Assembly (NCBI GenBank): GCA_016790395.1
Contig: JAEUPH010000029.1
Location: 1 to 47,800 of the forward strand
DNA: 47,800 bases
DNA from: Rubrivivax sp.
GTDB taxonomy: Bacteria; Pseudomonadota; Gammaproteobacteria; Burkholderiales; Burkholderiaceae_C
Reading direction: 5' to 3'
Shown piece after piece: positions 1 to 7,370 of the stretch. How positions within the stretch are numbered: the stretch's first letter is position 1; each line of letters starts with the position of its first letter. Under the pieces are notes generated by a model. That model saw only the letters and a program-made list of their open reading frames with translations, was not told the origin of the DNA and did not search any database. The translations under genes and the position numbers were made by a program.

Positions 1-306
1 GATGGCCAGCACGAACATCAGCACGGGCCCGACAACCCAGTTCTGCAGCAGCGACAGCCCCAGCACCTTGCGGTCGCGGAACACGTCGGCCAGCTCTTCG
101 TAGCGCACCTTGGCGAAGGGCGGATACATCATGAGCATCAGCCCGATCGCGATGGGCAGGTTCGTCGCACCCACATGGAAGCGGTTGATGAAGGCCTCGG
201 CGCCCGGCACGAGGCGGCCCAGCGCGATGCCCAGCGCCATGGCGGCAAAGATCCAGACCGTCAGGTAGCGGTCGAGGAAAGGGAGCTGCCGGGTCAGTGT
301 GGTCAT
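1..306 (-). CDS. acr3: Acr3-type arsenite efflux permease, N-terminal part (cut by window edge)
   Basis: This is the first 102 residues of an arsenite/H+ antiporter of the ACR3 (BASS-related) family, an inner-membrane protein that expels As(III) made by the arsenate reductase encoded just upstream. The visible part has a short cytoplasmic N-terminus ([20 protein letters not shown]), a first membrane segment ([17 protein letters not shown]), the loop with [21 protein letters not shown] typical of Acr3, and a further hydrophobic stretch ([19 protein letters not shown]). The [10 protein letters not shown] motif separates it from ArsB. ATG at 306 lies 15 bases after the arsC stop, so it is last in the GAPDH-arsJ-arsC-acr3 series. 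The C-terminal two thirds, including the Cys of the fourth membrane helix, lie outside the window. Confidence 0.88.
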   Translation of the reverse strand, partial: MTTLTRQLPFLDRYLTVWIFAAMALGIALGRLVPGAEAFINRFHVGATNLPIAIGLMLMMYPPFAKVRYEELADVFRDRKVLGLSLLQNWVVGPVLMFVLAI

Positions 307-321
307 GGCGGCATGATGGAC

Positions 322-816
322 TCAGCGCGTGCCGATGTCCTTGATCTCGCGCTGTATGGCGATGCGATCCAGCGAAGCCAGCGGCAGGGCCAGCATGAGC
401 TCGAGACGCCGCTTCAGGATGACGGCGGTATCCCAGAAACGCTGCGCCTGCTCTTCGGCAGAGCCGTCGAACGCGGCCGGGTCCGCGACGCCCCAGTGCG
501 CCGTCATCGGCTGGCCCGGCCACACGGGGCACACCTCGCCGGCCGCCTTGTCGCAGACGGTGAAGGCGAAGTCGAGCGCCGGTGCGCCGGGCTGCGCGAA
601 CTCCGCCCAGTCCTTGCTGCGAAAGCCGTCGGTCGGCACGTGCAGCCGTTCCAGCGTCTTCAAGGCCATGGGGTGGACCCGGCCCTCGGGATGGCTGCCC
701 GCCGAATGGGCCACGAAGCGGCCGCGGCCCAGGCTGTTCAGCAGACCCTCGGCCAGGATGGAGCGGGCCGAGTTGTGCGTGCAGACGAAGAGGACGTGAT
801 AGACCTTGGCGGTCAT
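322..816 (-). CDS. arsC: Arsenate reductase, low-molecular-weight phosphatase fold
   Basis: A 164-residue protein predicted to reduce arsenate to arsenite in the cytoplasm for export by Acr3. It carries the LMW-PTP P-loop near the N-terminus (VLFVCTHNSARS, Cys12-X5-Arg18), the HSAGSHPEGRVHPMA segment and a DKAAGEVCPVWPG region with two further cysteines (about residues 89 and 96) that could shuttle the disulfide. The C-terminal half (HWGVADPAAFDG, then a helical tail) matches the bacterial arsenate-reductase/tyrosine-phosphatase family. The ATG at 816 overlaps the arsJ stop (ATGA), which indicates translational coupling. Whether it uses thioredoxin or glutaredoxin cannot be read from the sequence. 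A longer open frame runs through it upstream but only shadows arsJ. Confidence 0.9.
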   Translation of the reverse strand: MTAKVYHVLFVCTHNSARSILAEGLLNSLGRGRFVAHSAGSHPEGRVHPMALKTLERLHVPTDGFRSKDWAEFAQPGAPALDFAFTVCDKAAGEVCPVWPGQPMTAHWGVADPAAFDGSAEEQAQRFWDTAVILKRRLELMLALPLASLDRIAIQREIKDIGTR

Positions 817-2087
817 GGTGAGCTCCGGGGCGAGGGAAGGGCCTTGACGGTTGGCAGGGCCAGGGTGACCGCCCAGCAGGTGATCAGCAACACCGCCGAG
901 CCGCACAGTGCGAACAGCAGGCCGCCCCATTGGTACAGCAGCCCGGACAGCAAGGTGCCGAAGAAGCGCCCCAGGGCATTGGCGGCGTAGTAGAAGCCCA
1001 CGTCCTCGGCGGCCTTCTCGGAACCGGCGTAGGCCAGGATGAGGTAGGAGTGCACCGACGAGTTCACGGCGAAGGCGAAGCCGAAGACGCCCAGGCCGGC
1101 CACCACCACCCATTCCAGCTGCGGCACCTTCGCCGCCACCAGGGCGGCCAGCGCCACGGGCACGACGGCCAGCAGCGCCGACCACAGCCGTGCCGCGGGC
1201 ACCTCGCTGCTCAGGCCGTCGTCGCTGCGCCTGACCAGGGCCGGCGCCAGCGCCTGCACGAGGCCGTAGCCGATGGTCCAGGCCGCCAGGAAGCCGCCCA
1301 CCATCGTGAAGCTCCAGCCCGAGGCGTACAGGAACACCGGCACGCCGACCACGAACCACACGTCGCGCGCGCCGAACAGCGTCACGCGGGCGGCGGCCAG
1401 CAGGTTGATGCCGCGGTTCTTGGCGAACAGTTCCTTCGCCGACCTGGAGGCCTTGCTCTTGCCCATCAGCGGCGGCACGAAGAGCACCACGCCGGCCAGC
1501 ACCAGCGACAGCAGCGCGGCCATGGTCCACAGCGAGGCCTGGAAGCCCAGGCGGTCGAGCAGCAGGCCGCCCAGGAAGAAGCCCACGCCTTTCATCGCGT
1601 TCTTGCTGCCGGTGAACCAGGCCACCCACTTGAAGAGCTGGCCCGATGCGCTGCCGGCCGTCAGCTTGATGGCCGACTTGCTGGCCGTCTTGGTCAGGTC
1701 CTTGGCGATGCCGCACACGCCCTGCGACAGCACCACCCAGGCCACCGACAAGGCCACCGACCACTGCGGCGACAACTGCGACAGCAGCAGGAAGCCGCCG
1801 ATCTGCGTGCACAGGCCCACCGTCAGCATGCGCTGGATGCCGTAGCGCGTGGCCAGCCAGCCGCCGACGAGGTTGGCGACCACGCCCATGGCCTCGTACA
1901 GCAGGAAGAGGAAGGCCAGCGTGAACGGTGAGTAGCCCAGGCGGTAGAAGTGCAGCAGCACCAGCATGCGCAGGGCGCCGTCGGTGAGCGTGAAACCCCA
2001 GTAGGCGGCCGTGACGATGGCGTAGTTGCGCGCACCGTTGGCCGCCGCCACCGCGGGGGCGCCGGGGGTCGGAGTCACTGCACCCAT
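813..2087 (-). CDS. arsJ: ArsJ-type MFS exporter of arsenylated 3-phosphoglycerate
   Basis: A 424-residue major facilitator with about 12 hydrophobic segments. In characterised systems ArsJ exports 1-arseno-3-phosphoglycerate, the unstable product formed when GAPDH uses arsenate instead of phosphate, so arsenate leaves the cell without reduction. Supporting residues are the N-terminal NYAIVTAAYWGFTLTDGALR, the first-loop LATRYGIQRML and the segment DLTKTASKSAIKL, which I recognise from ArsJ proteins. The decisive context is the GAPDH gene five bases upstream and arsC/acr3 downstream. The start at 2087 gives a short Ala/Pro-rich cytoplasmic N-terminus; the next Met is too far in. The gene overlaps arsC by four bases. 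Confidence 0.9.
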   Translation of the reverse strand: MGAVTPTPGAPAVAAANGARNYAIVTAAYWGFTLTDGALRMLVLLHFYRLGYSPFTLAFLFLLYEAMGVVANLVGGWLATRYGIQRMLTVGLCTQIGGFLLLSQLSPQWSVALSVAWVVLSQGVCGIAKDLTKTASKSAIKLTAGSASGQLFKWVAWFTGSKNAMKGVGFFLGGLLLDRLGFQASLWTMAALLSLVLAGVVLFVPPLMGKSKASRSAKELFAKNRGINLLAAARVTLFGARDVWFVVGVPVFLYASGWSFTMVGGFLAAWTIGYGLVQALAPALVRRSDDGLSSEVPAARLWSALLAVVPVALAALVAAKVPQLEWVVVAGLGVFGFAFAVNSSVHSYLILAYAGSEKAAEDVGFYYAANALGRFFGTLLSGLLYQWGGLLFALCGSAVLLITCWAVTLALPTVKALPSPRSSP

Positions 2088-2092
2088 GCCCT

Positions 2093-3136
2093 TCAGAGGC
2101 CCTGGGCGCGCATGTGGCAGGCCAGGTCGACCATGCGGCAGGCGTAGCCCATCTCGTTGTCGTACCAGGCGTAGACCTTGAGCAGGGTGCCGTCGGTGAC
2201 CATCGTCGATAGCGCGTCGACGATGGACGAGCGCGTGTCGCGGGCGTAGTCGGCGCTGACGAGAGGGCGTTCTTCGTAGCCCAGGATGCCCGCCAGCGGC
2301 CCGCGCGCCGCTTCGGCGAAGAGCCGGTTGACCTCCTCGGCGCTGGTCTCGCGCTTCAATTCGAACACGCAGTCGGTGAGCGAGGCGTTGAGCACCGGGG
2401 CGCGCACGGCGTGGCCGTTGAGCTTGCCCTTGAGCTCGGGATAGATCAGCGCGATGGCCGTGGCACTGCCCGTGGTGGTGGGCGCCAGGCTCAGCATGGC
2501 GCTGCGGGCGCGCCGCAGGTCCTTGTGCGGCGCGTCGACCACCAGGTTGGTGTTGGTCGGGTCGTGGATGGTGGTGATCTGGCCGTGGCGGATGCCCAGG
2601 GCCTCGTGCACCACCTTGACCACCGGCGCCAGGCAGTTGGTGGTGCAGGAGGCGGCGGTGACGATGCGGTGCTTTGCCGGGTCGTACAGCGCGTGGTTGA
2701 TGCCCACCACGATGTTCAGCACCTCACCCACCTTCACGGGCGCGGCCACGATCACGCGCCTGGCGCCGCGGTCCAGGTGGCCCTGCAGGGTCTCAGGGGT
2801 GAGGAACTTGCCGGTGCACTCCAGCACGAGGTCCACGCCGAGATCGCCCCAGGGGATGGCGGACGCCGTGGCGTGCGACGAGAACGTGAGCCGGCGCTCG
2901 TCGATGCGGATCGCCTGCTCGCCTTCGGCCGCGATGTCGGCGCGCCAGCGGCCCTGCACGCTGTCGAAGGCCAGCAGGTGGGCCGTCGCGGCGGCGCCGC
3001 CCTTCAGTTCGTTCAGGTGCACGACGTCCAGGCGGTGGCCCGCCCTCGGATCGTCGGCCGGTCTTTCGGCAGCGCCCATCGCGGCGCGCAGGGCCAGGCG
3101 GCCGATGCGGCCCATTCCGTTGATGCCAACTCTCAT
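2093..3136 (-). CDS. Arsenic-operon glyceraldehyde-3-phosphate dehydrogenase (ArsJ partner)
   Basis: A 347-residue type I GAPDH. The N-terminal Rossmann motif [11 protein letters not shown] binds NAD; the catalytic Cys is in [12 protein letters not shown]; the substrate loop is seen in [24 protein letters not shown], and the C-terminus has the usual [15 protein letters not shown]. The family converts glyceraldehyde 3-phosphate to 1,3-bisphosphoglycerate; with arsenate it makes 1-arseno-3-phosphoglycerate, the ArsJ substrate. First place in an ars operon suggests a dedicated arsenic-detoxification role rather than central glycolysis. It has an insertion after strand 1 ([23 protein letters not shown]) relative to glycolytic GapA. 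ATG at 3136; a candidate promoter/operator lies about 35-75 bases upstream. Confidence 0.9.
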   Translation of the reverse strand: MRVGINGMGRIGRLALRAAMGAAERPADDPRAGHRLDVVHLNELKGGAAATAHLLAFDSVQGRWRADIAAEGEQAIRIDERRLTFSSHATASAIPWGDLGVDLVLECTGKFLTPETLQGHLDRGARRVIVAAPVKVGEVLNIVVGINHALYDPAKHRIVTAASCTTNCLAPVVKVVHEALGIRHGQITTIHDPTNTNLVVDAPHKDLRRARSAMLSLAPTTTGSATAIALIYPELKGKLNGHAVRAPVLNASLTDCVFELKRETSAEEVNRLFAEAARGPLAGILGYEERPLVSADYARDTRSSIVDALSTMVTDGTLLKVYAWYDNEMGYACRMVDLACHMRAQGL

Positions 3137-3168
3137 GGTGATGCGAGGCAGCCAGGGGCGGCCCAGTG

Positions 3169-3212
3169 ATCGATGTTTCTATTGTTATCGAATCGTAGGC
3201 CGGCTGTGTGAC
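3169..3212 (-). promoter_or_regulatory. Candidate promoter/operator of the ars operon
   Basis: An AT-rich pocket in otherwise GC-rich DNA ahead of the GAPDH gene. On the minus strand GTCACA (3212-3207) and GATAAC (3189-3184) are 17 bases apart, each 4/6 to the sigma-70 consensus. Overlapping the -10 is an imperfect inverted repeat, ATCGAT (3169-3174) with ATCGAAT (3188-3194), of a size an ArsR-family repressor could bind. No arsR gene lies in the window, so the regulator is unproven. Confidence 0.4.
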
Positions 3213-3239
3213 GGAACGGTGACACGCAGCGCCCGGCCC

Positions 3240-4154
3240 TCAGCGCGCCCGGCGCGTGCTCACCACGATGCCGCCGACGATGAGCACAAAGGCCAGCGCG
3301 TGGTACGGCTGCGGCGCCTGCCCCAGCACCAGGGCCGACAGCAGCCCCGCGAAGAGCGGCGTGAGGTTGTTGAAGAAGGCCGCCAGCGCCGGCCCGCCTT
3401 CGGCGACGCCCAGGCCCCAGGCCCTGTAGGCGACGATGGAGGCCGCCAGCGACACGTACAGCAGGGCACCGAACACCCCCCCGCTCCAGTGCACCTTGGC
3501 TTCTGTCAGCAGGTGCTCGCCGGCCGTGAAGGTGCTGGCGGCGACGAGGCCGAACAACACCTGCACCCACAGGAAGGCGGCCCAGTCCCAGGCCGGCCGC
3601 GCGCTGCCGCGCATGTGCGCCGGTGGGCGCGCCAGCAGCCAGCTGTAGCCGGCCCAGCCGACGGTGGCGGCCAGCGTGAACAGGTCGCCGGGCACGAAGT
3701 GCACGTTCAGCAGCGTGTGCAGCGACCCGCGGCCGATGACCACCAGCACGCCCAGCAGCCCCAGCGCTGCGCCGGCCCACTGCCGGCCGCTGGCGCGTTC
3801 GCCGAAGAACACGCGGCCCACGATGAGCATCCACACCGCCATGCTGCTGTTGACCAGCGTCACGTTCAGCGGCGTGGAGGTCACGAGCGCCAGGTACTGC
3901 AGCGAGTTGAAGAGGCCCACGCCCAGCACGCCGGTGGCCAGCAGGTAGGGCCAGCGCTCGCGCAGTTGCGACCAGGGCCCCAGGGTGCGTAGCGCCAGCG
4001 GCGCCAGCAATACGACCGTGACGCCCCAGCGCAGCAGGTTCAGCGTCATCGGGGGGACCTGGCCGACCATCAGCCGTCCGATCACGGCGTTGCCGGCCCA
4101 GAGCAGGGGCGGCAGGGTCAGCAGCAGGACGAGGCGCGGGTGCAGGGGGATCAC
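3240..4154 (-). CDS. EamA/DMT-family transporter
   Basis: A 304-residue integral membrane protein of the drug/metabolite transporter superfamily, with about ten hydrophobic helices in two EamA repeats. The first repeat shows PPLLWAGNAVIGRLMVGQVPP and NLLRWGVTVVLLAPLAL; the second shows GWAGYSWLLARP and LAASIVAYRAWGLGVAEGGPA, followed by FFNNLTPLFAGLLSALVLGQ, a typical EamA signature. The family exports amino acids, purines or other metabolites; the substrate here is unknown. I chose GTG at 4154, which overlaps the stop of the upstream gene (GTGA) and begins VIPLHPRLVLLL; an open frame extends to 4229 but adds only Arg-rich sequence antisense to nothing useful. The C-terminus ends in a short cytoplasmic STRRAR tail. 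Confidence 0.85.
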   Translation of the reverse strand: MIPLHPRLVLLLTLPPLLWAGNAVIGRLMVGQVPPMTLNLLRWGVTVVLLAPLALRTLGPWSQLRERWPYLLATGVLGVGLFNSLQYLALVTSTPLNVTLVNSSMAVWMLIVGRVFFGERASGRQWAGAALGLLGVLVVIGRGSLHTLLNVHFVPGDLFTLAATVGWAGYSWLLARPPAHMRGSARPAWDWAAFLWVQVLFGLVAASTFTAGEHLLTEAKVHWSGGVFGALLYVSLAASIVAYRAWGLGVAEGGPALAAFFNNLTPLFAGLLSALVLGQAPQPYHALAFVLIVGGIVVSTRRAR

Positions 4155-4459
4155 GGCGCCGGGCGCAGGGCGCCGCAGCGCCAGCATTGCTCGAAGGGGC
4201 CGTCGATGGCCTCGCCGCACTCCCGGCACAGCCAGTGCACGTGCGGCGGGTGGCGCAGCTCGCGCATCAGCAGCTCGGCGCGGCCGTGCTCGGCCTCGTC
4301 CAGCACCCAGACCTCGGGCAGGGCCTGGTCAGGCGGGATCTCCCCGGCGATGCCGCTGGCGTACAGGCGCTGGACGGTGGCCGCGATGCCCGCAGCGGAA
4401 AGCATGTCGGCCCAGAGCGTGGCCAGGGCGATGTTCGGGGCTTGCAGCAGGCGCTTCAT
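4151..4459 (-). CDS. DUF2007-like putative signal-transducing protein with zinc ribbon
   Basis: A 102-residue cytoplasmic protein. The N-terminal part (MKRLLQAPNIALATLWADML, then GIAATVQRLYASGIAGEIPP) matches the DUF2007 fold, a small ferredoxin-like domain of unknown function. The C-terminal part has two Cys pairs, CREC and CWRC, about 16 residues apart, a four-Cys zinc ribbon. I chose the Met at 4459 because recognisable family sequence begins there; longer in-frame starts (4480, 4543) add low-complexity Arg-rich sequence. No strong ribosome-binding site is visible for any candidate. It is coupled to the EamA gene by a 4-base overlap and is divergent from the oxidoreductase gene at 4558. 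Confidence 0.72.
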   Translation of the reverse strand: MKRLLQAPNIALATLWADMLSAAGIAATVQRLYASGIAGEIPPDQALPEVWVLDEAEHGRAELLMRELRHPPHVHWLCRECGEAIDGPFEQCWRCGALRPAP

Positions 4460-4557
4460 CGGGGAGCCCGATGGTGCCATGCGCCGCAGCTGCCGCGCGC
4501 CGCGCCGCGATGGCGTACGCTCGCGGCCGACGTTTCGAGCCACCCCGAGGAGACCCC

Positions 4558-5541
4558 GTGCCGCGCGCCATCCAGATCACCGCCTTCGGCGGCCCCGAAC
4601 AGCTGCAGCTCGTCGACCTGCCGGTCGGCGAGCCCGGCCCTGGCGAAGTCCGCATCCGCCACCACGCCAGCGGACTGAACTTCATCGACGTCTACCAGCG
4701 CACGGGGCTGTATCCCAACGCGCTGCCGCTCACGCTGGGTGCCGAGGGCGCAGGCATCGTGGAGGCGGTGGGCGAAGGCGTCGCGCACCTGGCCCCCGGC
4801 GACCGCGCGGCCTACGCCAGCAACGTGCCGGGCAGCTACTGCGAGAGCCGCGTCATGCCGGCCCGGCACGTGGTCAGGCTGCCCGAGACCATCGCCTTCG
4901 ACACCGCGGCGGCCATGATGCTCAAGGGCCTGACCGCGCAGTACCTGCTCAAGCGGGTGCGGCCGGTGGAAGGCCTGGAGGCCGGCGACTTCGTGCTTTT
5001 CCACGCCGCAGCCGGCGGCGTGGGCCTCATCGCCTGCCAGTGGGCCCGGGCGCTGGGCCTGCAACTCATCGGCACGGCCGGCAGCGCCGCCAAGTGCGAG
5101 CTGGCCAAGGCCCACGGTGCCGCGCACGTGATCGACTATGCGAAGGAGGACTTCGTCGCCCGCGTCAAGGACATCACCGGCGGCCAGGGCGTGAAGGTGG
5201 TCTACGACTCGGTGGGCAAGGACACCTGGGAGGGCAGCCTGAGCTGCCTGCGCCCCTTCGGCCTGATGGCCAGCTTCGGCAACGCCAGCGGCCCGGTGCC
5301 GCCCTTCGCGCCCGGCATCCTGGGCGCCAAGGGCTCGCTTTACGTCACCCGCCAGACGCTGTTCAGCCACATCGCCACGCGCGAAACGACGCAGGCCATG
5401 GCCGAGGACCTCTTCGACGTGGTGGCCGGCGGCACGGTGAAGATCCGCATCGACCAGCGCTACCCGCTGGAGCAGGTGGCCCAGGCCCACCGCGACCTGG
5501 AAGGCCGCAAGACCACCGGCAGCACGGTGCTGCTGCCCTGA
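4558..5541 (+). CDS. qor: Quinone oxidoreductase, zinc-free MDR family
   Basis: A 327-residue medium-chain dehydrogenase/reductase of the NADPH:quinone oxidoreductase type, expected to reduce quinones or enals in the cytosol. The N-terminal GroES-like domain has HHASGLNFIDVYQRTGLYP and LGAEGAGIVEAVGEGV; the nucleotide fold has LFHAAAGGVGLIACQWARALG (the family's AxxGGVG motif), and the tail has QRYPLEQVAQAHRDLEGRKT before a final STGS-like turn. The structural-zinc Cys cluster of alcohol dehydrogenases is absent, as expected. GTG at 4558 follows a GAGGAGA ribosome-binding site (about 4547-4552) at good spacing; an open frame extends far upstream but is antisense to other genes. It is monocistronic and convergent with the parvulin gene. 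Confidence 0.9.
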   Translation: MPRAIQITAFGGPEQLQLVDLPVGEPGPGEVRIRHHASGLNFIDVYQRTGLYPNALPLTLGAEGAGIVEAVGEGVAHLAPGDRAAYASNVPGSYCESRVMPARHVVRLPETIAFDTAAAMMLKGLTAQYLLKRVRPVEGLEAGDFVLFHAAAGGVGLIACQWARALGLQLIGTAGSAAKCELAKAHGAAHVIDYAKEDFVARVKDITGGQGVKVVYDSVGKDTWEGSLSCLRPFGLMASFGNASGPVPPFAPGILGAKGSLYVTRQTLFSHIATRETTQAMAEDLFDVVAGGTVKIRIDQRYPLEQVAQAHRDLEGRKTTGSTVLLP

Positions 5542-5549
5542 AAGGAAGA

Positions 5550-5569
5550 GGCGCCGCAGAAGCGGCGCC
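5550..5569. terminator. GC-rich hairpin between convergent genes
   Basis: A perfect 8-bp stem, GGCGCCGC (5550-5557) and GCGGCGCC (5562-5569), with an AGAA loop, eight bases after the qor stop. There is no T-tract on the plus side; on the minus side it is followed by a short pyrimidine run. It may help terminate both convergent units but is not a canonical intrinsic terminator. Confidence 0.45.
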
Positions 5570-5612
5570 GGGTGGATCAAGCAAGAGCGGAGGACGGGTT
5601 CACCCCGGCCTC

Positions 5613-5650
5613 ACGCGAGCATCCCCTCGGGGGACGCGAGCGCGAGCGAG
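5613..5650. repeat. Short palindromic/direct-repeat element beside the parvulin stop
   Basis: ACGCGAGC occurs at 5613-5620 and again at 5634-5641, flanking the inverted repeat TCCCC-TC-GGGGGA (5622-5634), with further GCGAGC/GAGC units up to the stop codon at 5651. This looks like one copy of a dispersed REP-like intergenic element. Only one copy is visible here, so the repeat-family status is an inference. Confidence 0.4.
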
Positions 5651-6463
5651 CTAGGGGCGGCTGAACTTGTAGTCGGTCTTCGCCTTGGTGCGCAGCTCTT
5701 CCTGGAACTGCTGCAGCTTCACCTGCTCCATGCGCTGCTTGATCTGGCCCTTGACGTCGTCGAAGGCCGGGAAGCTGGCCTCGCGCGTGTCGTCCAGGCG
5801 GATGATGTGCCAGCCGAACTGGCTCTTCACCGGGGCGTCGGTCATCTCGCCCTTCTTCAGCTTCTGCAGCGCGGCGGCGAACTCGGGCACGTAGCTGTCA
5901 GCCTTGGCGAAGTCGAGGTCGCCGCCGTTCGCGGCCGAGCCCGTGTCCTTGCTGTTGGCCTTGGCCAGGTCCTCGAACTTGTCGCCGGCCTTGATCTTGG
6001 CGATCAGCGCCTTGGCGTCCTCTTCCTTCTCCACCAGGATGTGGCGGGCACGGAACTCCTGGCCGGCGGACTGCTTCTTGAACTTGTCGTACTCCACCTG
6101 TGCATCGGCGTCGGTGACGGGGTTCTTCTTCTTGTAGTCCTCGAACAGTTCGCGGATCAGGATGCTCTCGCGCGCCAGCGTCATCTGCGCCGCGAAGTCG
6201 GGGCTGGCGGCGATGCCGCGCCGGGTGGCCTCCTGGGCGAAGATCTCGCGCAGCACGACCTGGTCACGCGCCTGCTGCTCCAGTTCGGGCGAGACCTGCT
6301 GGCCGGCGCGCTTGGCCTGCTGCAGCAGCACGTCCACGCGCGACTTCGGCACCGCCTTGTTGTTGACGGTGGTGATGTTCTGGGCGCCGGCCAGCAGCGG
6401 CGCGAGCAGGGCGGCCGTGGCCAGGGCAGTCGCCGCGCGCGCGGCAAGGGTCTTCGGCATCAT
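5651..6463 (-). CDS. Periplasmic parvulin-type peptidyl-prolyl isomerase (PpiC/SurA-like)
   Basis: A 270-residue exported foldase. An N-terminal signal peptide (basic MMPKTLAARAA, hydrophobic ALATAALLAPLLAGAQ, cleavage after about residue 27) leads to a SurA-N-like helical segment (residues 30-125) and a parvulin domain (about 130-225) with the RARHILVEKEEDAKALI strand-helix, GGDLDFAKADSYVPEF and the SQFGWHIIRLDD signature. It should act in the periplasm on proline-containing outer-membrane or secreted proteins. I set the start at 6463 because it gives a clean signal peptide; the frame stays open to 6520. It lies 71 bases after bolA on the same strand, probably in the msrB-bolA-parvulin unit. 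Confidence 0.9.
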   Translation of the reverse strand: MMPKTLAARAATALATAALLAPLLAGAQNITTVNNKAVPKSRVDVLLQQAKRAGQQVSPELEQQARDQVVLREIFAQEATRRGIAASPDFAAQMTLARESILIRELFEDYKKKNPVTDADAQVEYDKFKKQSAGQEFRARHILVEKEEDAKALIAKIKAGDKFEDLAKANSKDTGSAANGGDLDFAKADSYVPEFAAALQKLKKGEMTDAPVKSQFGWHIIRLDDTREASFPAFDDVKGQIKQRMEQVKLQQFQEELRTKAKTDYKFSRP

Positions 6464-6534
6464 GGACAGGGGGACCTTCAAGGACGTTGGGGCGGCGGCC
6501 AGCGAGGGCGGCCTGGACAAGCGCGCGGTGCGCG

Positions 6535-6813
6535 CTACTCGGGTTCGCCCGGAGCCCGGGCCACGATGGCCAGGGCATGAACGCCCTGGGCGCCCAGCGA
6601 ACCGAGGGCATCATACACAAGGCGATGCCGCGCCAGACGCGGCAGCCCGGCGAAGCGGACGCTCGTGACACGCACCGTGAAGTGGCCGCCCTCGCGCGCC
6701 CCGGCATGGCCGGCATGGTGGTGGCTGTCGTCTTCCACCGCCAGCGCTTCGGGCGCGAGCGCGCTGCGCAGCCGGGTCTCGATGTCCGCCGCCGACAGCC
6801 GAACGGCGCTCAT
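6535..6813 (-). CDS. bolA: BolA family protein
   Basis: A 92-residue BolA-like protein; the family binds [2Fe-2S] clusters with monothiol glutaredoxins and affects stress responses and cell shape. The helix-turn-strand core is clear: [29 protein letters not shown], then [29 protein letters not shown] and a C-terminal [10 protein letters not shown]. The conserved VxSxxFxGxxxxxRHRxVY signature is present, with both the HHHAGH loop and His of ARHR available as ligands. ATG at 6813 overlaps the msrB stop (ATGA). A 7-bp hairpin (6520-6526/6530-6536) straddles its stop codon. A longer frame passing through msrB is a shadow. Confidence 0.9.
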   Translation of the reverse strand: MSAVRLSAADIETRLRSALAPEALAVEDDSHHHAGHAGAREGGHFTVRVTSVRFAGLPRLARHRLVYDALGSLGAQGVHALAIVARAPGEPE

Positions 6814-7241
6814 TCGGCCCCCTCGGGCTTGAACGAGATGGCGGCCGAGTTGATGCAGAAGCGTTCGCCGGTGGGCTCGGGGCCGTCGGGGAAGACGTGG
6901 CCCAGGTGCGTGCCGCAGTTCCGGCAGCGCACCTCCACCCGCACCATGCCGTGGGTGGTGTCGGTGACGCGTTCCACCACCTCGCTGTTCACCGGCTCCC
7001 AGTAGCTGGGCCAGCCGCAGCCGGCGTCGAACTTGGTGCGGCTCTCGAACAGCGGCGTGCCGCAGCCCACGCACAGGTAGCGGCCGTCGTCGAAGTGGTC
7101 CCAGTACTTGCCGGTGAAGGCGCGCTCGGTGGCGGCGTGGCGGGCCACCTGGTACTGCATCGGGTCGAGCTGGGCGCGCCACTCGGCGTCGGTCTTGCGC
7201 ACGGGGTAGCGGGGGTCGTCGTGGTCGTGGTTCGAGCTCAT
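6810..7241 (-). CDS. msrB: Peptide-methionine (R)-S-oxide reductase
   Basis: A 143-residue MsrB, which repairs methionine-R-sulfoxide in proteins using thioredoxin. Two CxxC zinc pairs are present, CVGC and CRNC. The substrate region [13 protein letters not shown], the [26 protein letters not shown] block and the catalytic Cys in RFCIN are all intact; the Cys in DAGCGWPS is the candidate resolving residue. I chose Met at 7241 ([14 protein letters not shown]); the frame is open to 7319 but the added residues do not match the family. No clear Shine-Dalgarno is visible. It leads the msrB-bolA-parvulin unit and is divergent from the ABC importer genes. In related genomes I recall a yciB-like gene between msrB and bolA; none is here. 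Confidence 0.92.
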   Translation of the reverse strand: MSSNHDHDDPRYPVRKTDAEWRAQLDPMQYQVARHAATERAFTGKYWDHFDDGRYLCVGCGTPLFESRTKFDAGCGWPSYWEPVNSEVVERVTDTTHGMVRVEVRCRNCGTHLGHVFPDGPEPTGERFCINSAAISFKPEGAE

Positions 7242-7370
7242 GGCGTGATTGTGGCGGCAGGGCATTCCCTCTGTCGCCGCTGCGACATCTTCGGGGTAGT
7301 CCCTGAGCGCCAGGGCCATTGCGTTCCGCTACCTTCCCGCGACTCGAACACAACCCGACGGAGACAGACC

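Noticed and set aside
2093-3136. Central glycolytic GAPDH
   Set aside because: Location next to arsJ, arsC and acr3 points to the arsenic-specific paralogue.
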